DNA from: Turritopsis dohrnii
Lineage: Eukaryota; Cnidaria; Hydrozoa; Anthoathecata; Oceaniidae
Length of the DNA: 64,000 bases
NCBI GenBank assembly: GCA_027922465.2
Contig: BQMF02000001.1
Location: 434,001 to 498,000 of the forward strand
Reading direction: 5' to 3'
This document shows, piece after piece, positions 36,101-46,320 of the stretch. The position numbers were made by a program, and so were the translations under genes. Position 1 is the stretch's first letter. Each line of letters starts with the position of its first letter. The notes beneath the pieces were generated by a model, which saw only the letters and a program-made list of their open reading frames with translations, was not told the origin of the DNA and did no database searches.

Positions 36101-39100
36101 AGGTGTGCAAACCCCAGACGAAAATTAGAATCACCTAATTTCGACGATAAAAGAAACTGACGTCACGGCACGTGCAACTATTAGCGGGATTCTGAAAAAT
36201 CATGTTTCGTTTACACGAAACTATTTTTCTATAGGTTGTAGGGAATTATCTACAACTGAGTAGAGTTGTTCGTGAATTTTTCCCTACTACACAGTCGTAA
36301 GAAACTTCACATCAACACTTGAAATAAGCGTGCAGTAATCCAAAGAAATTTTGGTACACAATAAAGAAAATTATTCCAACTAAGTCAAGGAAGGTCACTT
36401 CTAACTCTACCGCAACACATCTTAAAGTTAATTCTTTGTGTTTCTTTTTTGCGTCCGTCGCTTCACATTTGAAGAAAAAATCAATTAGATTAAAAAATTT
36501 CGTATGGAAAAATCCCACAAGGTCAACGTTAAAAACTACTTCGACTCTAAAATTCAATTACGTCTCTAAAATCTTTGTCGAAAAAGAACTGAAAAATTTA
36601 AAAAGAAGCAAAGCAACGGGTGTAGACGATCTTCCACCTGGACTTCTCAAGGACTGTGCCACGCAAATTGCAGGACCGCTTTGTCATATAACCAATTTAT
36701 CGATTAAAACTGCTATGATACCTGGAGAATGGAAACATGCTTTTATCAAACCCATCTTCAAAAAGGGTTCGACTGACGACAAAAACAACTATCGACCTAT
36801 TTCTATTTTACCAGTCATCTCGAAAATTTTGGAAAAAGCAGTATATGACCAAGTTATTGAATATTTAGAGGGTAACAACTTATTATCGTCACATCAATTT
36901 GGTTATCGTCGTCTCAGATCAACAGATTTAGCTGCAAGTCTATTATTAGATAACATCAGAAAGGAAGTCGACAAAAACAAATTTTTTGCTGCAGTTTTTA
37001 TGGACTTATCAAAAGCCTTCGATACAGTTGGCCATAACATTTTAATGGAGAAGCTGTCATCCTATGGTATACTTAATAATGAACTGGATTGGTTTACAGA
37101 CTATTTGTTTGGCAGAAAGCAGGAAGTAGTCATTGATAACATCAAATCTGATGCACAACCGGTTACGTGTGGCGTTCCTCAAGGGTCGATACTCGTCCCT
37201 TTATTATTTTTGATATTCTACAACGATTTTGGTAGCGTTTTACTTGAAGCTAGTGTCATTCAATTTTCGGATGACACTGTAATTTATTTCTCTAGTGAGG
37301 ATTTTGTCTACCTGGAAAGTGTTTTAAATCGAGAACTCGATTTGTGGAACCATATCTTTGCGAGAATGACTTAGTTATAAACTTAAATAAAGGAAAGACT
37401 GAATGGATGCTTTTTGGAACGATTAAAAAGTTGAAAAATGCCGAGGGAAAGATGTCCTTATCATACAATTTTGTAGAAATCAACGAAACAAAATGCTACA
37501 ATATCTTGGATCAATTGTAGATTCAAAATTGACTCTCAATAACAGTCTACAAAAATGCTTCAGGCAGACTCCGTTTACTATCGAGACTACGATCACAAAT
37601 GGATGACACCACTGCGGTTACACCTATAATCATTTTCAATTCCATCATAAATCTGAATTTGTGTAGGACTCAGTTGAACAAACTTTTGTCGTTAGATAGA
37701 CGTGCGAAAGCAGTAACAAGAAGCGATAATTTACAGCCCATTTATGACACCATACAGAGAAATGCATGTAATGTTGTAAAAAAATGTGTGGATGGTAGAA
37801 CGTGTTCGAATTTCCACAATTACTTCAAGCTCCTCAATCACGAAAGGGTAACACGAAACAACTTTCATTCGCTGAAACTACCTACAGTACGTTTACAGAT
37901 AGTCAAAAATGGTTTTTACTACATGGGAGCTAGTATTTATAATAATCTTCCATTTAATATTCGAAAAGAGGCTAGTTATTTTAAATTTAAGAATAAACTA
38001 GGTAGCCATATTTTTTAATATCATTTTTTTTTTATCCAAATCCTTTCAAATCATGTTTCAGGTCCATTTGTTTCTTCCTATCGAGTTCTATTTGCCTTCA
38101 TTTTCTTTGCATTTTATTGCCAACCTAGTACAAAAATAAGTGACGAAAATCGCGACTGAAAAGTGTACCCATGTTGTAGAGCTCGAAAAACTGATCGAAA
38201 AAAGTGTATGGGATCGTTTATCAAATAAATTTTAGGCTCAAATGTTGCGTCACCCCAATACCCGTATCAGAGACTCCAAGAAACGTCAGTTATCTCTATT
38301 GGTTCTCCAGATATTTCCCTAAAAATGTCGCATTCCATTGGGGATGCAATGCAATGGTTCCCCCGTGATGCGATAAAAATAACTGACGTCACGCCGCGTG
38401 CTATTATACTACCTTACTCAGTCTTAAATTCGTGCAATCTAAAATTCGCGCAGAACCTAGCTGCGCGAATTTGAATCCGCGCGAATTTCAGACTGCGCGA
38501 AAAGGTTTAACCAAAAAGAAAGATGAAATAGAAAAATCATTATTTTTGTCCGAAAATACCTATTTTTCCTGCTACATATGCTATATATATACAGTAGATA
38601 AGTTTTTACAATTCAATTTCATCAAATTGTTCTTGGAATTCATCCTTTATGGGAATTCGTTCCGGCTCTAAATAATATTCATTAACTAAATCTTTCATTT
38701 GATTGTAGATCTTGTGACTGCAGTCACCCTTACTTATGTATAGAGTTATCGGTATTTCAAGTCCCCCTTGTGGCAGGGGACTTCGACGAAATTTTGCTTC
38801 CCTTACAATTGCTGACAAATCACCACCATATTTAGAGTAAAAGCAACAAAAACGCGAAATCTCTCTAGGAACATGACCCACCAAAGTTTCTTCTGTTATT
38901 TTTCCAGGCAAATTTGCGTGTATGCCCATCGCATAAGGATCGTGCAAATTCTTTTTCTCGGGGCGTATACGTAAATATTGATTTATTTTTGGTCGCCAGA
39001 TCTCTCTGTAAACATGATACCCTCTGCTTGCACAAAACACTTTCACAAACTCTCCTTCTGGTTCCCTAGCTTCTTCTACTTTCATATCTTTTGTGTTTGA

Positions 39101-42100
39101 TAGTTCATTCTTTTTTTCTTTCAATTCTCCTTCACGTACTTGGACAATAACAACTTCATCATCTTTTGTAGTAGTTGGTTCAGTTTTTTCAGCTGTAGTA
39201 AATGCTTCTGAGTCACATTGTTTGCAGAGCGAAATCTGTTGAAACGTTTTCCATCCCGGAAAATATTCAGACAATCTTCAGCAATTTAATGATTTGTTGC
39301 AAACAGGAGTGTGGCATTTTATACACTTATACTTTGTTGAACTGTCACATACAACACAAACTATACCCATGATTAATGTTGTTTTTACCTACACGGCTGA
39401 ACTGTGACGCATAGCAGCAATCATTGGTCCAATGAAGAAAAAGCAAAGGAGATTTTACTCAAAGTTATCATTCCTTATGATAAGACAGCTAGAAAAACCT
39501 TGCAGTTGCGTAATGACAAAGAATGGCTTTTAATCGCAGACGTCTTTAAAGGACAATGGACCGATGGAGTCAAAAAGATAATCGAGGAAAGTAACGGCAA
39601 AGTGGTACCGGTACCAGCGAACATGACGCATATTTTTCAACCACTGGACCTGACAGTGAACAGAGCAAGCAAAGCATTCCTACGAAAAAAATTCGTAAGA
39701 CTGGTACTCAAACGAGATCAGAAAACAAATGGAGAAAGTCACACGCGCACATGAACTTAAGGTAGACGTGAAAATTAGTATTCTTAAACCTCTACATGCG
39801 GCATGGGTCACATCTTTCTACGACAAGATGCAAAACGACGTTGACCTAATTTTGAACGGATGGAAAAGATCCGGAATCTCCGATGCTGTTGCCAAACCAA
39901 TTGAGAAAGAAGATCCATTTGAAGAGTAGACTATGCTAAAAACATTTTTAGGATTCTATATTTGTAGTTCGTTTGAAAAGTATGTTAAAAAAGAACTTTT
40001 TGTAGAGTAGTTTCATGAAATTTGGGTATTTAATTTCTCCATTCAGTTATTTTCACATGAGCGAATTTGAAACTGCGCGAAAAGGTCTACTTTAGATGCG
40101 CAAAATTGAAACGCGCGAAATTAAGCATGAGCGAATTATTCACCCGCGCGAATTTCGAAATAAGTAAGGTAATCGTCGATTATCAATAGTCTAACGAAAA
40201 ACGACCACGATTAAGAAGATTTTGACCGTAAATTTTAAAAAAACACAACACTCACTAAGTGAAATGTGTTGCACACGCACGCGAATTAGTATAATAACAT
40301 AGTAACTCGCGTAAAAGTTGTTTACGGCTATAATTTCGAAAAGGATGTGTCGAAAATAGGTGACGACAAATTAAATCACAAAATCTCGAAAAAGGACCGT
40401 GCCCATGTTGTAGAGCTCGAAATACTGATCAAAATAGTGTATGGGATCGTTTCGTTACGACCAACCGTTGCAGAGATATCGTTGATCAAAGATTGTGATG
40501 ACGTCATAGCCGCAGTACCAAATAAAATTTAGGCCCAAATGCTGCGTCACTCCATCACCCGTGTCACCGACCCTAAAAAACGTCAGTTATCCATATTGGT
40601 TCTTGAGATATTTCCCCAAAAACGTCGCTTTAAATTGAGGATGCAATGCAATGGTTCCCCCGTGATGCGATAAAAATAACTGACGTCACGCCGCGTGCTA
40701 TTATACTAATCGTCAATTATCAATGGTCTAACGAAAAAATGACCACGATTAAGAAGATTTTGACCGTAAATTTTGAAAAAAAACATCACTCTCTAAGTTA
40801 AATGTGTTACACACGCACGCCAAGGCGTCTAGTCTTATTATACTAATTCGCGTTGATGACCGGTATCCCGGGTAAAAATGTTTACCACGCCTAAATTTGA
40901 AAACGATGCAAAATGTTCATATAGATAGTATTTATTGTCTGACAGTCAACTTTATCATTTATGCACTTTTTATCGTTCTTAAGAGTGAAAATGTAAATGA
41001 AAGCAAGGCAACTGATGACATATGACTGATCAGTTTAATTTTCATACCAAAATGTTCAATAACTCGTATCGAAGGTTTCCTTCGATATATGAGATGGAAG
41101 GTAAAAATAAACGCTATATAGCAAAACTTTACCTTGATGATGTAATAACTCTACTGGAACACAACCGCATCTATCTATATATTCTTTGAGCAAACAGTCA
41201 ACTTCACACATTGGTTTTGAATAAATGGGACTATCCATCACGAGATAAGGTTTCTTTTCAATGCACGAGCTTGAGTAAGGAGGTGGCAATAACTTGTACT
41301 AGAATAAAATGCAAATGAAAAATGACAAAGGTATACTGTGAAAAATAAAGGGGAGGACTGATTTTAAGAATACAAAGGGCAGTGGATTTTAAAATTCAAA
41401 AGTTTCACTTTTCCAAAATAAACAAATCATTATTGGTTCTACTTACGTTCATCATTTTGACGTGCATCAAGGCAACTGTCCCAGGTTGAACTGGTATCAT
41501 ATAAGACCTGGGGGAATCAAAGGGTGTTCCGTATGGATGGATGTACACAGCAAGGCCACGAAAGGGAACACGCTCAATAAGCGTATCTTCGGTTTTCAAA
41601 TTTAGGAACAGATCTAAGCCGGCTCCAATACCAATCTTTGAGGTGTACAGCTTCGTTCCATCCTTGCGGTGATACGAATTAAACTGTTCGCATAGCCCTC
41701 TGTCACTAGCAATAATAGGTACAAAATCACGAGTACTGCACATTGCTCCATCATATGAGCAAGGTGCATCCACAGCTTTTCTTAAAACGTCATCGTCCAT
41801 CATATCTTCCATTGTTATATCAAAGTGCTTCAGAAATCCCATCATTGTTGTCACATTTTGTTTTTCCAAAGAAACCAAGATTTTCTGAGTACGTTCATTA
41901 TTTAAGTCAACAGAATAGTTTAGAAGTTGGTTGTAGAATACCAACAGATCATCCTCACTAATATTTCCTTGTTTGAGTCTTTTACGTGAAACTGCGTTTA
42001 AATTACAAATAGTTATTGTAGGAAATTCCACCGCATCTATATCAAATATTTCCTCGTTTACTGTTGCAGTTTTATATTTCATATAATCCGAAATAACACC

Positions 42101-42277
42101 TTGGAACAAATACACAGATAATCCAAAACAACAACATACGAGTAGACACCAAAGCAAACGTCGGATGCCCTTAGTTTCGCAAATGAAATGAATTCCATGC
42201 ATAGAGAACGACTCATAAAAATTTGTCCATTCTTCACGAAAACTGAGTTGCTTTTCTCCCTTATTGTTGTCAGCCAT
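33038..42277 (-). CDS. DEG/ENaC-family sodium channel subunit, six exons
   Basis: Exons on the minus strand: 42277-41447, 41298-41133, 35166-35113, 34880-34706, 33673-33582 and 33156-33038. They sum to 1437 nt (478 residues plus stop); all five introns are GT-AG and every phase joins. The order is that of a DEG/ENaC subunit: cytosolic N terminus with the gating HG pair (H27-G28), first membrane helix about 40-62, FPTITICNLN after it, a cysteine-rich extracellular domain (RCGCVP, CAYKCPLEC), and a second helix with GSIGGNIGLCLGAS, whose G-A-S selectivity filter is 451-453. The cytosolic tail is short. Such channels pass Na+ in trimers and in cnidarians are often peptide-gated. Intron 2 is about 6 kb and filled with transposons. 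Likely functional; the only host gene I am confident of here. Confidence 0.9.
33582..33673 (-). CDS. DEG/ENaC channel exon 5
   Basis: 92 nt between TTTTCCAG and GTAAGT; encodes the beta-strand region NNLIGLDVSFSDISLTKT and the pre-TM2 tryptophan (PSVTWSGLL). Phase 2 to phase 1. Confidence 0.82.
34706..34880 (-). CDS. DEG/ENaC channel exon 4
   Basis: 175 nt between TTTTTTTAG and GTAACT; encodes the CAYKCPLECNFVKYEIS motif typical of the end of the cysteine-rich domain. Phase 1 to phase 2. Confidence 0.85.
35113..35166 (-). CDS. DEG/ENaC channel exon 3
   Basis: 54 nt between TTTTAG and GTAAAC; encodes MDQVCEIKDSSCLRKMQ with two conserved-type cysteines. Phase 1 to phase 1. Confidence 0.82.
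35390..35830. repeat. Degenerate tandem repeats of about 120 bp
   Basis: Roughly four units with TCAAATTCGAAATCAGCAC, TTATGAATATTGGAGAACTT and GGTCTAAATTTGGCC blocks, in intron 2 of the channel. Similar words occur in the arms of the foldback element at 24347-26767. Confidence 0.6.
36179..36340. repeat. Single copy of a segment from the 518-bp tandem unit
   Basis: TTAGCGGGATTCTGAAAAATC, then TTTCGTTTACACGAAACTAT, GAGTTGTTCGTGAA and CACTTGAAATAAGCGTGCA, in the order seen in each unit at 14735-16288, with small changes. Confidence 0.8.
36436..38030 (+). pseudogene. CR1/Jockey-type LINE fragment, reverse transcriptase
   Basis: A 312-residue open frame (36436-37374) carries the fingers and palm of a non-LTR reverse transcriptase: SKATGVDDLPPGLLKD, NNYRPISILPVISKILEK, FMDLSKAFDT, GVPQGSIL and the catalytic box FSDD in place of the usual YADD or FADD. 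The frame then breaks; a later segment (37599-38018) encodes the C-terminal part ending in YNNLPFNIRKEA. The endonuclease and ORF1 are absent, so it is 5'-truncated and dead. It lies in intron 2 of the channel gene, on the opposite strand. Confidence 0.85.
38113..38411. mobile_element. Family B, copy 2, split by the pogo-like insertion
   Basis: Matches 40380-40710 (ACTGACGTCACGCCGCGTGC and flanks) and continues on the far side of the insertion at 40170. The 5' end is cut by the LINE fragment. Confidence 0.75.
38606..39370 (-). pseudogene. Zinc-finger plus HIRAN-domain protein of the pogo-like element, one nonsense codon
   Basis: From ATG at 39370 the frame encodes a cysteine cluster (CVVCDSSTKYKCIKCHTPVC), then an in-frame TGA at 39280-39278, then 222 further codons. 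Residues near the middle (ASRGYHVYREIWRPKINQYL, PYAMGIH, VGHVPREISRF) fit a HIRAN domain, the fold that in Rad5/HLTF binds 3' DNA ends and here might help find transposon or stalled-fork ends. Between them is a charged linker. CKQC after the stop suggests the zinc module continues, so the TGA interrupts it. Apart from that stop the frame is intact. It reads divergently from the transposase. Confidence 0.65.
39404..39929 (+). pseudogene. Truncated pogo/jerky-type DDE transposase
   Basis: Two overlapping frames (39404-39754, 39729-39929). The first has LLIADVFKGQWTDGV, which matches the second Asp region of DDE_1 transposases, and VPANMTHIFQPLDLTVNRA, the typical downstream motif. The N-terminal CENP-B-like DNA-binding part and the first catalytic Asp are missing, and a frame shift separates the C-terminal segment. 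Not functional. Confidence 0.75.
40170..40930. repeat. Family B copies 2 and 3 in tandem with a shared spacer
   Basis: Copy 3 runs from about 40287 (ATTAGTATAA) to 40710 (TATACTAAT). The spacer CGTCRATTATCAATRGTCTA plus about 90 bp is present after both copies (40173-40285 and 40711-40820), so a block of about 540 bp was duplicated in tandem. Confidence 0.7.
41133..41298 (-). CDS. DEG/ENaC channel exon 2
   Basis: Starts after TTCTAG; encodes the cysteine-rich stretch with MCEVDCLLKEYIDRCGCVPV; ends in phase 1 at donor GTAAAG. Confidence 0.88.
41447..42277 (-). CDS. DEG/ENaC channel exon 1
   Basis: 277 codons from the start ATG; contains the HG motif, the first membrane helix, FPTITICN and most of the extracellular domain. 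Ends in phase 0 at donor GTAAGT. The open frame continues 13 codons into the intron before a stop, so an ORF scan alone would overextend it. Confidence 0.9.
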
Positions 42278-42663
42278 TACGTACGATTGGTCGATGACTA
42301 TCCACTACCCTTTTTGGTACTTCCTTTTTGTTACCGCTTTCGCTAAAAAAAGAAGTTAACTTTTTTAGTCACACTGTAGTTACACTGATCTGGCGCTATT
42401 TCATTTATTTTCTTATTGCGTTACACAAGGTTGTTTTAGTCCTTTCTCTTTTTTATCTGATTTTATTCATTCCATCTTTTAAAACTTTTTAAATCACAAA
42501 GAAATGATGATTTTTTTATTATTTTTTTATTTTTATCATGTAGCTACATTCCGTTTTATAATTTGAATAATTCATATCTCGGTATTCGACGAAAAATATG
42601 AGAAATTAATGACGACTACACAGCAACATAATTGTGGGTTTTTATACAACTTTCATAGAGTAA

Positions 42664-43419
42664 AGGCTGAAATACACTATCATTTTTCAATGATCATTGA
42701 AAAATGACAGTGTATTCAGAAAAAAAATGTCATTTTTTATACTCTCATTTTCAATGACATTGAAAAATGATAAGTTGAACATGTTCAACTTTTAATTTTT
42801 CAATGTCATTTTTTTTCTATTGTTTCGAATCAAATCTATTGTTTTCGCGCACGTGTTCGTTGCACGCGATGTGATTTTAGACACTTACATAAACAAAAAT
42901 AATATATTGAAGACTTTTGCACGCGAAAATGTGGACGCAAAAAGCAACTGAAACATTTATTGAAATTTGGAGGAGTCAACCAAGTTTTTATCGCATGTAA
43001 ATAGCTTCGCAAAATTAAAAGATGAACTGGGACAATGTGCTTTAACTTAAACAGGGATTGGGTCTCGTATTTTTTTCATAATATCACCGTCTATGAGATG
43101 AAGCAGCTCATCGAAAATATTCGGTGGCATTCTTAAAAATCTTGTATAGTCTGCGATTTCCCCCACACGTAATTCATGCATGAGGGTATTATAGATGCCA
43201 AGTTCATTTCGTCTATTTAGCCATGCCTTTACCCATGCACTTCTTTTTTTGGTTTTCTGCGTTCCACTCTCTTTTTTGATAAAATACAACTACAGCAGCT
43301 GCTGTTTCTTCTTCAGGGTCCATGTTTGTAATTTTCAATGATAGTGTATTCGCACAAAAATTTTTAATTTTCAATGTCATTGGAATGTATCATTGAAAAA
43401 TGATAGTGTATTTCAGCCT
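42664..43419. mobile_element. PIF/Harbinger remnant with TAA target duplication
   Basis: Termini AGGCTGAAATACACTATCAT and its inverted copy; TAA at 42661-42663 and 43420-43422. ATTTTTCAATGATCATTGAA palindromes near both ends. Contains an N-terminal transposase fragment. Confidence 0.85.
43047..43289 (-). pseudogene. Harbinger transposase, N-terminal fragment
   Basis: About 80 codons; KRSAWVKAWLNRRNELGIYN followed by LRMPPNIFDELLHLI is the characteristic start of Harbinger (DDE_4) nucleases. The catalytic DDE part is absent, so the element cannot move itself. Confidence 0.8.
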
Positions 43420-44739
43420 TAATCTAAATTTATCTGCGAATTGCAAGATAAAATGATAAAGTAATGTCATTGCATAACTTATGAAATGATATTTCAAAAT
43501 CATCAACAACAAATGCATTTATAGCAGAGGGTTGGGGTGGTTGGGTGGCAATACTTCGTTCAAGTCTGTGACATCACGACATAAAAAAATTTCGATATAA
43601 AGCATTTTTTGTATTAGTCCAAATAAAGAAGTTGTTTTCCGTTCGCAATCTTTTTTTTTATAGTTTGCAATGTAAATAGTGCTTTTTTGGGGGGTGGGGG
43701 TTGGTGCAAGGGGGTTTTATATAAAAACGTGACGGAGCGTGATGATGGGGGGTGGGCGGGTGGTTCTAAAATAATCAAATTTAGCGTGACGTAATTTTAT
43801 CTATATATTGATAGCCGATTCTCTGACTGTCTGTCTGTTTGTTTGTCTGTCATGCAAAATGGTAAATTGAGTTGTGAGAGAAATTATTTCTTTGTTTTGT
43901 GTGCGTCAGTGCGAAATTAATACATTGCATCCCCAATCAAACGTGACTTTTTTTGGCAGGTGAACCAATAGGGACAACGGTTTTTTTATTATTATTGTTA
44001 AATTCCAAGGACCACCGTTGACTTGGCTTTGAAAACAATACATGGATTAAATATAAAGAAACCAACTGATTAAACATTTTGGACAACAAGCAGCGATGGT
44101 AAAACACGGTAGCCTGTTAGGTTTGCCAGTCTTGTATCCTAACGCTTGCCTGACTGTGTGAGACGGGTAAAATGTTTAAAAACATAAGCTTTCCTTGCCC
44201 AACAGGTGAAAAAGGTGTGTCACGAAACAAAATATTTTTTTGCGTTTCTTTTAAAAAACATATTAAGGGTTATACATAAGGGTTATTATGCGCTTCTAAT
44301 CGACCATGTTTTTTTATTCATTTCATTAATTTAGCACGTGTTTTTTTTCTCCTCCTGTGTGATCTTTTTTAGAGAAACCATTTGCCCCCTACTTTTGATA
44401 GCACCCATGTTAGAGCGCGTAACGTTTCTAAAGCAGAAGCCAATGATGTATAACATCTATGTGTATCGTTAAACTGATAATTGATTGGTTCTAAAAATTA
44501 ATAAAAGTGAAACTGCCGGTTTTAACATACAGTGTGTTTCATAATGTTGGAAACGGAAATTGTAAAGCTCTTTTTTTAAATCAATATACCGAATTTCAAA
44601 ACAATTTTTATATCGATGGAAAGCCATTTTCAAGTTCTTTTGGCTAGTATATTTTTGTGAAAAATGAAGAAGTGGTCTTTATAAAAATGAGGAAATTGTC
44701 TTGGAAGACTGTAATTAAATTTTTAATGGTCGATTAAGA
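43420..44739. other. Gene-free stretch
   Basis: G-rich and T-rich low-complexity tracts (43520-43800), a CTGTCTGTCTGTTTGTTTG run near 43830, otherwise nothing recognised. Confidence 0.5.
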
Positions 44740-44742
44740 TGC

Positions 44743-45091
44743 TTATTTGTGTTTTCCTTTAGGGAAGCGTTCAAGGAAATATGTCAGATTTTATTTATCA
44801 GACAGCCTTTACGAGTTCACTTGCCTGTGTTTTGGCCTAGGACCAGCCCCCAGAATTTTCACAAAGCTTCTGAAAGTACCTTCAGTCGCTTTATTGAGGA
44901 AAATAAATATTCGGATGATTATTTACTTAAACGACATGCTCTCCATGCATAAAAACATAGAAGGGTTACTAATGAGTCGGGACACAGTGATGTTCTTACT
45001 AGAGCATTTAGAAAAACCATTTCCAGCTGTTATGTTCAGGATATATAAGATAAACGATAGTCCGAAAATTGTAGTCATTCTTCTTAACTAA
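44743..45091 (+). pseudogene. DIRS-type retrotransposon, reverse transcriptase fragment
   Basis: SLYEFTCLCFGLGPAPRIFT and IRMIIYLNDML are typical of the DIRS/Ngaro reverse transcriptase; the catalytic box reads YLND where YLDD is expected. Only about 100 codons remain, without tyrosine recombinase or terminal repeats nearby. Confidence 0.75.
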
Positions 45092-45365
45092 GATGGATTT
45101 CTTAGATTAATAAAAGACTAAATTAAAATTTTTAAAAATCTATATTTCGTGTTCAATCTAACATATCATTCAGGATATTAAAAAAACAAGAAAAATTGTT
45201 ACAGTTAAAAGATAAAACAGAGCAGAAATAGAAATGGGTAATTAGGGCAAATGAAAGGAATGCTGACAAAAGAAAAGGAGAGTTCTATTGTTCAGCACTC
45301 CCTTCATTCCATTAGAAATCAAATTGAAATGTAAAATGTCGTAATGAAATATTAAAATAATATGT

Positions 45366-46320
45366 TTAAAATAACTTAAGTTCTCTTGAGGCTTTAAGCC
45401 CATTGTTGAGTAATGGCCTAAGACGTTTTATATGAAGGGCTTCTTTTATCAATAAAATAGCCCAATTATCGTGGCTGTCTATAATAACAGTGTTCTCTTT
45501 AACAGTATTGATAAATATAGATCGTTTATCGAAGTCATTTAATTCTAATGTGAGCAAATTGAGCAGGAATTGTGTTTCAGGGCAACTCATTAAGTGTGAG
45601 TGAATAGCACTGTCATTAGTGGTACCATGTTCAATACAACGTTGAAACAGGTTTCTGTCGGTTTTCCCTACGTAATTGACTTTGCACCCAGGGCAAGTGA
45701 ATTTGTACACAACATTTGAACGGTAATCTGACGGTATTTTATCTTTCAAATTTGTTAGAAAACTAACTTTAAACGTAGAATAAGTTGTTCTAAAAGCGAC
45801 TTTCTTTTTTAAACAGGATTTAAGCTTACGACTAAGCGATTTAACGATGTTTTCACCATCTTTGCCTGCGTACGGTAAGCGTAACCAAATCGTAATTACA
45901 TCGGGATTCTCATTAGGTTGTTTTCTATCTTTGTTGTCTGTTGTTGCAATTTTAATGAGTTTATTAGTTGTAAACTTAGTGAAACCATTCCATGATGCAA
46001 ATAATTTGATTTTGTTGAGTTCTTTTTTTCAATTTGTTGGGTGCACAAATTCGTTTGGCACGATTAACAAGGCTAGTGATCCAAGCTTTACGATAAGCCC
46101 ATGGAGCATAACTATTATAATTTGTGTACAAACCTGTGTTTGTATCTTTACGGTAGATGGACAAACCATCAGGAGCAATTTCTAAGTCTAAGAAATGGGG
46201 AACTTCGTTTTTAAATCTGTCAACGGTGAACTGGATATTTTTATCAAATTTATTAAATGCTTGATGAACTTTTTCAATGTCGTCTGGTTTCACAAGAAGC
46301 AACGTGTCGTCTACATATCT
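45366..46320 (-). pseudogene. Penelope-like element, inverted second copy (RT end plus GIY-YIG endonuclease)
   Basis: On the minus strand, from the RT catalytic box YVDD (46320 side) through the thumb to a GIY-YIG endonuclease (45749-45366: VVYKFTCPGCKVNYVGKTDR, later IKEAL). The frame shifts between RT and endonuclease at the same point as in the plus-strand copy. It extends further at its 3' end than the other copy, to the stop at 45366. Confidence 0.8.

Larger units (their letters stand above)
38412..40169. mobile_element. Pogo/Tc1-mariner-type transposon with TA duplication
   Basis: Termini CCTTACTCAG and the inverted CCTTACTTAT, with repeated GCGCGAATTT motifs in both subterminal regions. 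TA flanks at 38410-38411 and 40170-40171. The paralogous uninterrupted sequence at 40690-40730 reads TATTATACTAATCGTC, confirming the exact insertion point. It holds two divergent genes: a HIRAN protein (minus) and a DDE transposase remnant (plus). Confidence 0.85.

Noticed and set aside
30628..38018. One LINE joining the 2A ORF to the reverse transcriptase at 36436
   Set aside because: They are separated by 5 kb that contains exons of the channel gene on the other strand, with no endonuclease between.
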